DNA from: Streptomyces griseomycini
GTDB lineage: Bacteria > Actinomycetota > Actinomycetes > Streptomycetales > Streptomycetaceae
Assembly: GCF_014203535.1 (NCBI RefSeq)
Contig: NZ_JACHJI010000026.1
Span: forward strand, 1-64,000
Length of the DNA stretch: 64,000 bases
Direction of reading: 5' to 3'
Made by a program: the position numbers and the translations under genes. The notes beneath the pieces were generated by a model. That model worked only from the letters and a program-made list of their open reading frames with translations, was not told the origin of the DNA and did no database searches. Positions 43,331 to 51,395 of this stretch are shown here, piece by piece (the stretch's first letter is position 1; every line of letters begins with the position of its first letter).

Positions 43331-43373
43331 CGTGACGCGTGACGCGCGTGACGCGCGTGACGCGCGTGACGCG
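43331..43373. repeat. Four tandem 9-base repeats
   Basis: CGTGACGCG occurs four times in a row at 43338-43373, with a partial copy just before (43331-43337). It lies in the gap between the 43021 gene and the 43427 gene, 54 bases before the latter. Short tandem direct repeats next to transfer genes are where TraB-type proteins of Streptomyces plasmids bind (clt locus), so this is a candidate transfer site or iteron set. The sequence differs from the published octamer I remember. Confidence 0.68.
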
Positions 43374-43426
43374 CACGCGCGTACGCGAGGCCGGTGCCGA
43401 CTGTCAAGCCCAGGAGGAGGGGTCGC

Positions 43427-45613
43427 GTGTCCGACGACACCGACAGCAATGTGGTCCACCTCCCCACCCGGGACGGCGATTCCGGCGGCCTGCCGGACGC
43501 TCCCGACGGCGGGGATTTCTTCTATTCCGAACCGTCCGACAGCGGCTCGGGCGGTGTTCCTCCGGAATCCTCGGCGGATACGGCAATGGAACTTCCGCCT
43601 ATCCGTGGTCCTATTTCCCCGGAAACGGCTCTACGGGAAGCGGGAATGCCCGGCGCGCCGGATTCCGGTGACGGCGAGGAATACGAGGAAGGCGAATACG
43701 TTCAGTCTCGTTCTCTCGCCGATCGGCTCGGCGAGTGGCTGGAATACCGGCTGGAAGTGGCGCGCGAGCGGCGCGCCGAGGAAGCGCCGTTTCGGGAGGC
43801 GGAGATAGCGCGTAAGGCCGCGCTTTTGGAATCCCGCACCGCTCAGGAAACCGCGGTGATGGAGCAGAACGCCAAGTTCCACGCCGCGCAGATGAAGGCG
43901 AAGGCCGACAAGGCGGCGGCGCGCGGCAAGGCCGATGCGGCGCGGTCCTCCAGCTCCAGCATGGGCGCTGACAAGGGCGGCCGTTCGAAGGCCGGCGGCG
44001 GGGGCGGCTCGCGCGGAGGCGGCGGCAGTTCCGGCAGCTCGGGCCGGGGCGGTACCAGCGGTGGGCGGGGCTCGGGAACGAACGGGTCCGGCGGCACTGG
44101 TCGCGGTTCCGGGGGCGGCAACTCCCCCAAGGGCGCCGGGAAGGGCCCTGATCGCTCCGCTGGCGGCCGTGGGGGCGCATCAAAGGGCAATGAGTCGTCG
44201 GGGAGCCCGAAAGGCCGCCAGAACGGCTCTGGCGGCTCCGGCGGAGGCAAGTCCGGTACAGGAAAAGGCAGTTCGGGCGGCCCAGGCAAGAACGGCTCGG
44301 GTAGCTCCGGGGCCGGCAAGGGCGGTTCGAAAGGCGACGGCGGCAGGACGCAGCACTCGCCGGCCTCCAGCCCCCAGGCCGAGAGGGCCCGCGGCCGCCA
44401 GGAGCGCGCCGCCGCCCGCCAGGCCGCCAACCTCGCCGACCGCAGCAAGGACCGCGACCAGGACCGTGCCAACCGGCAGGCGGAGCGGGAGGAGCGCCGC
44501 AGGGCGAAAGCCGAGCGGAAGGCCGCGAGGAAGGCGAAGCGGGAAGCCGCGAAGGCTGCCGAAGACCGGACCACCCTCGGCGAGGCCATGACGGAGGAGG
44601 CCCAGCGTCGCTGGGACAAGCGCCACCCCGACACGAAGGACGGCGAGGACGGCACCGAGAAAGTCAGCCCGCCCAAGGACAAAGAGAAGGAGGAAGACGC
44701 CAAAGGCAAGGGCACCGACAACAAGGGCGAGGAGGACGCCAAGGACGCCTCTGACGGGCCCTCCAGCGCCGCGAAGGACGGCAAGGCCTCCGATGAGCCG
44801 GGCAAGGACGCAAAGGCCGATGACGGGCCGTCCGACAGCTCGCAGAAGCGCCGCCGGTTCCGGCGCCGTACCGCCGGCACCGACGGGGCCGGACGGCAGG
44901 ACCACACCCATGGTCCTCGCCGTACTCGCCGGACCGGGCGCCATGAGCGTTCGGCGGACAGCCCGTTCGGCGAGGAGGACTCCACCCCGACGGTGGAGTG
45001 GCCCGAGCACGACACCCGCCCGCCCAAGCCTGCCGCGAAGGGCGAGGACGACATCGTCGACGCGGACATCGTCCCCGATGAGCCCGCGGCCGTGACCACC
45101 GGCGTCAAGGGCCTGCCGTCCGCGCCGGAGAAGCACACCGCACGGCCCGGCACCAGCCGACCCACCAGCACGGAAGGGAGCAGCGTGAGCAGCTCGGAGG
45201 TCAGCAGGCCGTCCGGCGCGAGCGGCCTCGCCGCCCAGCACCGCACGGACATCACGTTCGACCAGTACCTGATGGAGATGGCGAACATCGCCATCAAGGC
45301 CGCCTCCGACCAGGAGCGTGCCGAAGCCCTGATGGAGGCCCTCGCCAAGGTCGCCGACGCCCTGCGGGACATGGCCGCCGACCTGGTCGGCGACCACAAC
45401 ATCGACACCGCGGTGACCGACCTAATCGCAGACCTGGCCGATGCCGCGACCACCATGAAGGCGCAGGCCGAACGGTGTGCCGAGCAGTGCGGCATCGCCA
45501 AGGAGGCCGCCAAGCTCGCGGCCGTGATGGTCGCCCGGATCTACGGCGAGGACATGGCCGCCAAGGAAGACGCCGGCCTCAAGCACGCGTCGGCCGCCGC
45601 CCACCACGACTGA
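43427..45613 (+). CDS. Large low-complexity element protein
   Basis: The predicted product has 728 residues from GTG 43427 (GGAGGAGGGG upstream). An acidic N-terminus, a helical and coiled-coil region (about residues 110-180), a Gly/Ser/Lys-rich tract (about 185-320), a basic coiled coil (about 320-400), an acidic Lys/Asp/Glu tract (about 400-480), and a helical C-terminal domain (about 600-728; DQYLMEMANIAIKAASDQERAEALMEALAK) can be seen. The helical ends may fold while the middle is likely disordered. No enzymatic motif. It sits between SpdB-like and TraB genes, where other Streptomyces elements carry variable scaffold-like proteins. Confidence 0.72.
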   Translation: MSDDTDSNVVHLPTRDGDSGGLPDAPDGGDFFYSEPSDSGSGGVPPESSADTAMELPPIRGPISPETALREAGMPGAPDSGDGEEYEEGEYVQSRSLADRLGEWLEYRLEVARERRAEEAPFREAEIARKAALLESRTAQETAVMEQNAKFHAAQMKAKADKAAARGKADAARSSSSSMGADKGGRSKAGGGGGSRGGGGSSGSSGRGGTSGGRGSGTNGSGGTGRGSGGGNSPKGAGKGPDRSAGGRGGASKGNESSGSPKGRQNGSGGSGGGKSGTGKGSSGGPGKNGSGSSGAGKGGSKGDGGRTQHSPASSPQAERARGRQERAAARQAANLADRSKDRDQDRANRQAEREERRRAKAERKAARKAKREAAKAAEDRTTLGEAMTEEAQRRWDKRHPDTKDGEDGTEKVSPPKDKEKEEDAKGKGTDNKGEEDAKDASDGPSSAAKDGKASDEPGKDAKADDGPSDSSQKRRRFRRRTAGTDGAGRQDHTHGPRRTRRTGRHERSADSPFGEEDSTPTVEWPEHDTRPPKPAAKGEDDIVDADIVPDEPAAVTTGVKGLPSAPEKHTARPGTSRPTSTEGSSVSSSEVSRPSGASGLAAQHRTDITFDQYLMEMANIAIKAASDQERAEALMEALAKVADALRDMAADLVGDHNIDTAVTDLIADLADAATTMKAQAERCAEQCGIAKEAAKLAAVMVARIYGEDMAAKEDAGLKHASAAAHHD

Positions 45614-45632
45614 GCACGGGAGGACCCCCGCT

Positions 45633-46052
45633 TTGAGCAGCGACCTCGCACCCCGCAACACCAGCACGGCGCCCGCCGTGGCCGACGACGACAACCGGTA
45701 CAAGGCAGTCCAGGCCAAGCTGGACAAGCTCGGCAAGGCCATGGACGACGCCACCCTCGACCTTCTCGCACTGTGGCGCAGCATGCAGGAAAACGCCAAG
45801 CACACCGACGGCGTCGCCACGGACATCGAGAACGCCGACCTGGACCCGAAGTTCGTCGGCCTCACCGCCAACGTGGCCACCGCCCTGGACGGCGCCGCCC
45901 GGGAGGTGAGGAAGCTGTCCGACACCGCCCAGGAGACCGTCGACCTCACCCACGAGACCCGGCGCACCCACGCCAAGCTCTACGGCGCGCTGGACGACAT
46001 CCGCTCCAACCGGCGCGAGAAGACGCCCAGGCCGGGCTTCTTCGACTGCTGA
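45633..46052 (+). CDS. Conjugal transfer-associated helical protein
   Basis: The 139-residue product starts at TTG 45633 with GGAGGACC upstream. It is helical (DNRYKAVQAKLDKLGKAMDDATLDLLALWRSMQEN), with a Lys-rich middle and an end that contains EVRKLSDTAQETVDLTHETRRTHAKLYGALDDIRSN. It resembles small proteins just before TraB in Streptomyces plasmids. No membrane segment or enzyme motif. Possibly a TraB partner; inference from position. Confidence 0.7.
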   Translation: MSSDLAPRNTSTAPAVADDDNRYKAVQAKLDKLGKAMDDATLDLLALWRSMQENAKHTDGVATDIENADLDPKFVGLTANVATALDGAAREVRKLSDTAQETVDLTHETRRTHAKLYGALDDIRSNRREKTPRPGFFDC

Positions 46053-46081
46053 CCCCGCTCCCCTACCCACCACCCCCGCCA

Positions 46082-46111
46082 CGGGCGGCCCCGCGACTGC
46101 GGGGCCGCCCG
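46082..46111 (+). terminator. Perfect 13-bp hairpin before traB
   Basis: Arms 46082-46094 and 46099-46111 are perfect over 13 bases with a GACT loop. It lies 25 bases upstream of the TraB GTG, whose ribosome site (GAAGGAG) is just beyond. No U-tract follows. It may attenuate traB. Confidence 0.7.
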
Positions 46112-46136
46112 TGCCCGTTCTGCGAAGGAGAAGCCG

Positions 46137-48278
46137 GTGACCACGCCGCGCAGTGTCGCGCTTGAGCGCCTCGCCTACACCCTCGCCGCGCCCGTGCTGG
46201 CCGTGGCCCCGAACCTCTACCCCGACAGCCCCGTCCACTCGGTCGTGCAGCTGGCCGGCGCCGCCGGGATCGGCGGCATCTTCCTGGCCGCCAAGAGCGA
46301 TGAGACCGGTGCCGGACGCAAGATCCTGCGCTGGACCCCGCTGGTCCTGGCCGCCGCCGTCGACGTCGCCGCCGGGCACACAGGCGGCTTCGGCCCGTAC
46401 TGGCTGGACGGACTGCTCGCCGCCGGGTGGGCGGCGGCCGGCTCCTTCGTGCTGCCGTTCTCCCGGCACACCCGCCGCCGTCACCGCCCCGCGCTCGCCG
46501 CCCCGGCTCCGCAGCCGGCGCTCGCCCAGGCCGCGGAGCCGACCGTGGCGCAGCCGGACGACGGAGCCGACCAGCTCACCCGCGAGGCGCGGATGCTGTG
46601 GGAGCGCGCCGGGATGCCCGCCCGCACCCACGTCGTCAAGGCCACCCGGCACACCGCCATGCGGCACGACCTCACCCTGCTGCTGCGTGCCTCGGAGACC
46701 GGGCGGCCCATCACCGGCCTCTCCCCCGAGATCGTCGGAGCCGCATTCGGCGTGTCCGCGGCCGACGTCATCCTCAAGGACGTCGCCATCCAGCCCGGCT
46801 GCCAGGGCGGACCCGGCTGGATGGAAGCCCTCATCATCCCGGAGGCCAACGCCCGGCGGCGTACCAAGCCGACCGACGCCGAGCGCTGGATCGACCGGGT
46901 CGCCGGCCCCAAGGGCGGCGCCCCCGGCTCCGAGCTGGTCCACACCACCCGCGACAACGAGCGCGGGGTGACCTTCTACCGGGCGAAGATGACCGACTCC
47001 ACCGAGTCGCCGCGCATCGACCTGCCCAAGGTCTGCCGCGCGCTCGGGCTGCCCGAGGACGACTCCTGCGTGTTCGTCCTCATCGACGGCTCGGAGTTCC
47101 TGATCAGCGCGTTCGACGAGCCGCCGCTGTCGCAGATCTTCCCCGCCACCCGCGAACTGCTCACCCCCGACGCCAAGGGCATGTACGTGTGCGGGTTCAC
47201 CATCACCGGCCAGCCGGTGAAGACCATGGTCTACCAGCACGACAAGAACGCCCCCGCCCACGGCCTCACCCTCGGGGTGTCCCGCTCCGGCAAGACGCAG
47301 TTCTTCGCGATCAACATGGCCGCCCAGTCCCTGGACGGCCAGGTGGTGTGGCTGTCCACCGTCCGCAAGGACGAAAAGACCACCGTGCTCGGGAAGTACA
47401 TCGACCGGCAGGGCTCGAACGCTCTGTGGATGGCCCGCTCCCTGCGGGCGGCGAAGGCGCTGTGCGAGATCCGGGCGGAGATGCCCTGGCCGCACGACGG
47501 CCAGCCGCACGACTACAAGCCGGGCGACACGCGCTGCCCTTACCGGCAGCTCAACGTGTACGCGGATGAGTTCATGACCGCCGCCCAGGACTCCGACTTC
47601 GGCGAGTTCATCCAGAAGGACGGCGAGGACCTCACGGTCACCGGGCTGAAGTACGGCATCGGCTTCAACCCGGCCGGACAGTCGCCGTTCGCGCACAACG
47701 GCTTCTCCACGGAGATGAAGGACAACCTGCGCCAGAACTCGAGGCCGGTCATCTTCAACATGGGTTCGCCCGGCGCCACCCGCAAGGCGGCGGAGGGCAC
47801 CATGGAGAACGCCTACGACGTGCCGACCATCCCGGCCCGCTACTCCCGCAGCGAAGGCTCCGCGATCGAGCGGGCCATGAAGGGCGAGGCCGACCCGGAG
47901 AACGGCGTCTCCACTGGCGGCGTCGCGGTCATCGTCCTCGACAACGGCCGCGCCGTGCTCATGCGGTCGCTGTACGCCGACTTCGACACCGACCTGTCCA
48001 ACCTGTTCCCCGACGAGGTCAACCGGCTCACCGACTACGAGATCAGCGAGCTGGAGAAGCGCGGCCTGTGGTTCGACTGGAACGAGCCCGTGCGGCCCGG
48101 CGAGTTCTGGCCCGAGCCCGACGAGGACGACGAGGGCGAGGGCCGCTCCCACCGGCGCGGCGGAGGCGGCGGCAAGGGCGGCAGCGGGCGCGGCTCCAAG
48201 AGCGGCAACCGCCGCTCCGAGCAGGTCGCCTCTCCCCGCCAGGCGCTGGAGGCCATCAAGAGCCTCACCGACGCCTGA
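46137..48278 (+). CDS. traB: TraB-type FtsK/SpoIIIE-like DNA translocase
   Basis: The 713-residue product has two to four N-terminal membrane segments (about residues 10-60 and 66-110), an FtsK/SpoIIIE-type ATPase with Walker A GVSRSGKTQFF at about 378-388 and Walker B QLNVYADEFM at about 470-480, and a C-terminal Gly/Arg-rich tail (RRGGGGGKGGSGRG). TraB hexamers move double-stranded DNA from donor to recipient mycelium and are sufficient for transfer of Streptomyces plasmids. The usual C-terminal winged helix that binds the transfer locus is not obvious; the tail may have replaced it. GTG 46137 follows GAAGGAGAAGCC. Confidence 0.88.
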   Translation: MTTPRSVALERLAYTLAAPVLAVAPNLYPDSPVHSVVQLAGAAGIGGIFLAAKSDETGAGRKILRWTPLVLAAAVDVAAGHTGGFGPYWLDGLLAAGWAAAGSFVLPFSRHTRRRHRPALAAPAPQPALAQAAEPTVAQPDDGADQLTREARMLWERAGMPARTHVVKATRHTAMRHDLTLLLRASETGRPITGLSPEIVGAAFGVSAADVILKDVAIQPGCQGGPGWMEALIIPEANARRRTKPTDAERWIDRVAGPKGGAPGSELVHTTRDNERGVTFYRAKMTDSTESPRIDLPKVCRALGLPEDDSCVFVLIDGSEFLISAFDEPPLSQIFPATRELLTPDAKGMYVCGFTITGQPVKTMVYQHDKNAPAHGLTLGVSRSGKTQFFAINMAAQSLDGQVVWLSTVRKDEKTTVLGKYIDRQGSNALWMARSLRAAKALCEIRAEMPWPHDGQPHDYKPGDTRCPYRQLNVYADEFMTAAQDSDFGEFIQKDGEDLTVTGLKYGIGFNPAGQSPFAHNGFSTEMKDNLRQNSRPVIFNMGSPGATRKAAEGTMENAYDVPTIPARYSRSEGSAIERAMKGEADPENGVSTGGVAVIVLDNGRAVLMRSLYADFDTDLSNLFPDEVNRLTDYEISELEKRGLWFDWNEPVRPGEFWPEPDEDDEGEGRSHRRGGGGGKGGSGRGSKSGNRRSEQVASPRQALEAIKSLTDA

Positions 48279-48360
48279 TCACACCCCCATCTCCTGGGGT
48301 CGGCCTGCCCGAGCGCCGCGCCTGGCCCCACCCGACCCCCTGCGAAGGAGCACCACCACC

Positions 48361-48549
48361 GTGGCCCTGTCCATCTCCGCCGCCGTGCTGCTCGGCATCA
48401 TCGTCTTCCTCCTGGTCAAGGGCGGATACGTCCGCGTCGGCTCTGCGCTGGCCTGCACCCTGTTCGGCTTCACCCTCGCCGCGACCGGCCTGGCCCCGAC
48501 CATCAACAGCGGCCTCACCTCGCTCGCCGGACTGCTCTCCAGCCTCTGA
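48361..48549 (+). CDS. Small two-span membrane protein (Spd-like)
   Basis: The 62-residue product has two hydrophobic segments: ALSISAAVLLGIIVFLLV and the region VGSALACTLFGFTLAATGLAPT. GAAGGAG precedes the GTG. Tiny membrane proteins next to TraB are usual in Streptomyces elements and are thought to help spreading (Spd proteins). Its stop abuts directly, with no gap, the stop of a minus-strand zinc-ribbon ORF. Confidence 0.72.
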   Translation: MALSISAAVLLGIIVFLLVKGGYVRVGSALACTLFGFTLAATGLAPTINSGLTSLAGLLSSL

Positions 48550-48711
48550 CTACGCCTCCGTCCACGGCGGGTCCGGGGTGTCGTTGAGTCCCTCGCAGTT
48601 CCAGCAGTCCCACTCAGAGGGGAGTTCCCACTTGTCGACCCAGAAGCCGACCTGCTTGCCCACCAAGTAGTTGTCCTCGCCGCACCACCCGCACTCGAAG
48701 ACGAACTCCAC
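48550..48711 (-). CDS. 53-residue zinc-ribbon protein
   Basis: A minus-strand frame from GTG 48711 gives EFVFECGWCGEDNYLVG and SEWDCWNCEGLNDTPDPPWTEA. The two CxxC pairs 30 residues apart are a classic zinc ribbon. GGGGAAGGGGCTGG lies just before the GTG. The stop lies directly next to the stop of the 48361 gene. Coding character on this strand is good, and homologous small zinc ribbons are found in Streptomyces. It is easily missed because longer spurious frames overlap it. Confidence 0.62.
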   Translation of the reverse strand: MEFVFECGWCGEDNYLVGKQVGFWVDKWELPSEWDCWNCEGLNDTPDPPWTEA

Positions 48712-48801
48712 CCCAGCCCCTTCCCCGCGCTTGTTGGTCCGAGGATGCCCGGGGCGCGGGTGCGGTGACACCTGAACGCCCAAACCCCCGCCACACAACG
48801 C

Positions 48802-48840
48802 CGAAGGGCGCCGCCGGACACCAACCGGCGGCGCCCTTCG
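48802..48840. terminator. Perfect 16-bp hairpin before DUF6197-like gene
   Basis: Arms 48802-48817 and 48825-48840 are perfect over 16 bases with a 7-base loop. It separates the zinc-ribbon gene from the 48862 gene. Confidence 0.75.
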
Positions 48841-48861
48841 GCGTCCCTGCCTGGAGCCCCG

Positions 48862-49416
48862 ATGTCCCATGCCTCGCTCTCCCCCGCCATAGACCACCCC
48901 GCCCCGACCACCACCCAGGCCGCTGCGCCGCCAGCAGAACTGTCCCTCGAGGAACGCCTCGCTCTGGTGAACGCGGCGATGACCGCGCGCCTGGACGAAG
49001 CGGCCGTCGCCTACGAGGTCAACACCGCGCACATCCCCACCAAGCCCGTGGACCTGGCCGACGTCGTCACCGTCCCGTTGACCCCGACGCTCCAGCCGCC
49101 GCCGGCCTCCTACCCGACCCCGGTCGCCGCCCTTCTGCAGCGCGCCCACCACCGGCTGCTCACCGGCAGCTGGTGCTCCGGCGCCCTGGTCGACGAGGAC
49201 GGCGCCCGCTGCATGCTCGGAGCCATCCGAGCCGAGGCCCGCGGCGACAAAGGCCTGGAAGCCAGCGCCGCCTCCGTGCTCCTGGACGCGATCCGCCGCG
49301 AGTTCGGCGACGACGTGGACTCCGTGCCGTCCTTCAACGACGCCCACGGATCGGCCCGCGTCCCACTCCGCATGGTCGACCAGGCCGCCAGCCTCGCCGA
49401 CGCCCGCGGCCTGTAA
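48862..49416 (+). CDS. DUF6197-like hypothetical protein
   Basis: The 184-residue product starts at ATG 48862. The first half is Ala/Pro-rich. The second half matches the DUF6197 pattern as I remember it: LLQRAHHRLLTGSWCSGALVDEDGARCMLGAIRAEARG, and FNDAHGSARVPLRMVDQAASLA. No function is known. It follows a hairpin and precedes the 49543 membrane protein in the transfer region. Confidence 0.7.
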   Translation: MSHASLSPAIDHPAPTTTQAAAPPAELSLEERLALVNAAMTARLDEAAVAYEVNTAHIPTKPVDLADVVTVPLTPTLQPPPASYPTPVAALLQRAHHRLLTGSWCSGALVDEDGARCMLGAIRAEARGDKGLEASAASVLLDAIRREFGDDVDSVPSFNDAHGSARVPLRMVDQAASLADARGL

Positions 49417-49542
49417 CCGCTCCGGGTCCCCTGCCTCGCGCCCGAACCCCGCCTGCCCGGGGGCCGGACGCGGGGGCAGGCCACCCGGCCGGACACCCAC
49501 CACGCGCACCACCGACTTCCCAGCCGAAGGAGCGAGGGCACC

Positions 49543-49893
49543 ATGTCCCACAACGACAGGCAGATGAACGGCCAGCACCGCCCGAACAGCATCCTCGACC
49601 AGTTCGAGCTGCCGCCAGCCAAGAAGAGCAAGCAGCGCCTGGCGCGGCTGCGCACCGCGTGGCGGGAGTCCTGGGAGGAGGGCGGCTTCCTCTACCAGCG
49701 GTGGGAGGAGGTCGGCCGGGCCCGGCACGCCAACTGGCACGAGGTCGCCATCTGGATCAAAACGGCCGCGCTGTTCGCCGGACTCAGCCTCATCGTGATG
49801 ATGCTGGACGCCGCCGGCGACATCGTCTCCGTCGCGCTCAAGGGCCTTTCCGCCGCCCCGGACATCGGCAGCGGTGAGGGCAGCGGACTTTAG
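49543..49893 (+). CDS. Small single-span membrane protein
   Basis: The 116-residue product has GAAGGAGCGAGGG before the ATG. A basic, helical N-terminus (KKSKQRLARLRTAWRESWEEGGFLYQRWEEVGRA) precedes one membrane span (VAIWIKTAALFAGLSLIVMMLDAAG). A short C-terminal tail. No family was recognised. It is the last intact gene of the transfer module before the low-GC cassette. Confidence 0.66.
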   Translation: MSHNDRQMNGQHRPNSILDQFELPPAKKSKQRLARLRTAWRESWEEGGFLYQRWEEVGRARHANWHEVAIWIKTAALFAGLSLIVMMLDAAGDIVSVALKGLSAAPDIGSGEGSGL

Positions 49894-49999
49894 GGCACAG
49901 TCGACCACCCAATCCGGGTGTTCCTCGCCGACCAGGCCGCCCACCTCGTCGTCGCGCCCGCCGCCCTGTACGCGCTATGGCAACTGACCGGCTGCTCGG

Positions 50000-50602
50000 T
50001 CAGCACCCCGTCGGCCGCGAGAATGACATCCACTGTGAATCTGTTTCCTTCTTGGCCTCGCCTGGTGCTGCTCGTGGCTGCCTGCGCGCCGCAATCGCTT
50101 TCGAAACAGCGGATACAAGATCCGAGACTTCGAAGGGTCTTGCAATTTGATCGTGCAATGGAAAAGGTGGTTCTGTAGTAGGCGTTGACACGCCGGTGAG
50201 GATCACCTTGATTGACGGGTCGATCCCGACGATGATCTGGCCGACTGCCTCATAATCAGGCATTATTTCGAGCACCACGACATCAAACTCCACCTGCCGA
50301 GTTGTCTCCTGGGCTTGGAGTTTGGAGGCCGCCGCCAGAACTTCGAATCCTTCAAGCTCCAAATTGATCCGAATGAGCTGTCGCAATGTCTTGTTGTCAT
50401 TAACTACCAGGATTCGCCCTTGAAGATTTGGTGAAATGGGATTTCGAGACTCAACGCTGTACTGGTCCGGCGAGACGGGCCCTGCACTCTGGGCGGCGTA
50501 GACCTGAGCGAGCGATGCATCTGTATCTACAGAGGACTCCAGAGCAGCCAAAAAGGATTCCATCGTGGCGCGCAGCGCGCGATCGGGATCATTTTCCCTC
50601 AT
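50000..50602 (-). CDS. Degenerate receiver-domain protein (Glu for Asp)
   Basis: The predicted product has 200 residues from ATG 50602, with GGAGGAGG upstream, overlapping the sigma gene by 14 bases. Residues 62-172 form a response-regulator receiver: RILVVNDNKTLRQLIRINLELEGFEV, with N68-D69-N70 in the acid pocket, E112 in LEIMPD where the phospho-accepting Asp is expected, T136 in VILTG and R155 in ARPF in place of the usual Lys. So it cannot be phosphorylated normally and may mimic the active state. No output domain follows. It is the third gene of an ECF-sigma cassette. Confidence 0.78.
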   Translation of the reverse strand: MRENDPDRALRATMESFLAALESSVDTDASLAQVYAAQSAGPVSPDQYSVESRNPISPNLQGRILVVNDNKTLRQLIRINLELEGFEVLAAASKLQAQETTRQVEFDVVVLEIMPDYEAVGQIIVGIDPSIKVILTGVSTPTTEPPFPLHDQIARPFEVSDLVSAVSKAIAARRQPRAAPGEAKKETDSQWMSFSRPTGC

Positions 50603-51113
50603 GGCTCGCCTCCTCCTCTCGCTTGACTCGTGCGTCTGGCTGTTCAAGCATCACCACAAGGGCGCGTCGTGCCAAGCGTAAATTGGTGCGAGCCGCTGCA
50701 GAGGAGATGCCGAGTATGCTGGCGATCTCCCGAGGTTTGAACCCGTCCGTTGTCAGCGCTATGACCTGACCTTGCCGGGAGGGCAGTCGACGCAGCATCC
50801 GCATGACCAGCGCCGCTTCGGTAGACACCACGAGGTCGGTGAAAATGGGCCGGGGAAGCCAGTCACCCCGCACAGCGCACGCAACGTCAGTCGATCTGCG
50901 CTTGTCACGCCGTGCGGCAGCGCGCATGGCGGCTGTACGAACCCACGAGCGAGGAGTATGGATCTCTTCCCAACTCTTCAGCGCATCAGTGAACGCGTCC
51001 TGTGCCGCGTCCCAGGCATCGTCCCACGTGGCCCCTTGGCTGTAGAGGAAGATCAATACTGGTCGCAACTCCTGCTTGTAGAAGGCCGCGAACTCCATGG
51101 GAGGAGGGGGCAC
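50589..51113 (-). CDS. ECF-type sigma factor
   Basis: The 174-residue product has a sigma-70 region 2-like helical part (FAAFYKQELRPVLIFLYSQGATWDDAWDAAQDAFTDAL) and a region 4 HTH (RLPSRQGQVIALTTDGFKPREIASILGISSAAARTNLRLARRAL). GGGAG lies 8 bases before GTG 51113; ATG 51098 is possible. It sits 3 bases after a membrane-protein gene and overlaps the receiver gene. Unlike many ECF genes, no anti-sigma factor with a zinc site is present. The membrane protein or the receiver may regulate it. Confidence 0.8.
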   Translation of the reverse strand: MPPPPMEFAAFYKQELRPVLIFLYSQGATWDDAWDAAQDAFTDALKSWEEIHTPRSWVRTAAMRAAARRDKRRSTDVACAVRGDWLPRPIFTDLVVSTEAALVMRMLRRLPSRQGQVIALTTDGFKPREIASILGISSAAARTNLRLARRALVVMLEQPDARVKREEEASHEGK

Positions 51114-51116
51114 GAT

Positions 51117-51395
51117 TCATGCTCCCGTTTCGTCCTGCTGCTCCAGTTGACGATCGCAATTGTCTTCGCAAGAGACAGCCTGGCGGACAGGAACGACAAC
51201 AATCTCCTCATCCTGACCCCGCCGTGATCGCACTTCCGCATCCTGCACACGTTCGCTGAGCACTCTTAGGGTTTCGCGCCTGACGCGCTCCTCCACGATC
51301 CAAACCCGTGATCTGACAACGACCTCAACGCACCGCCACAGGCATGCGACCCCTGCCCCTAGTCCTGTCCACAGCCATACCTCGCCGATCGTCAT
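51117..51395 (-). CDS. Small single-span membrane protein of the sigma cassette
   Basis: The predicted product has 92 residues from ATG 51395 (AAGGAGGACTCG upstream). The start MTIGEVWLWTGLGAGVACLW is one membrane segment, followed by a charged helix (RRETLRVLSERVQDAEVRSRRGQDEEI). It could anchor a regulator at the membrane. It is the first gene of the operon with the ECF sigma factor and the receiver. The cassette has visibly lower GC than its surroundings. Confidence 0.62.
   Translation of the reverse strand: MTIGEVWLWTGLGAGVACLWRCVEVVVRSRVWIVEERVRRETLRVLSERVQDAEVRSRRGQDEEIVVVPVRQAVSCEDNCDRQLEQQDETGA

Noticed and set aside
43843..45513. A long minus-strand frame opposite the low-complexity element gene
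   Set aside because: It mirrors the codon pattern of the plus-strand gene, has Arg/Ser/Pro-rich noise and no ribosome site.
45579..48152. An 857-residue minus-strand frame opposite traB
   Set aside because: It is a mirror of the GC-rich traB gene; composition is Gly/Val/Arg-rich with no domain.
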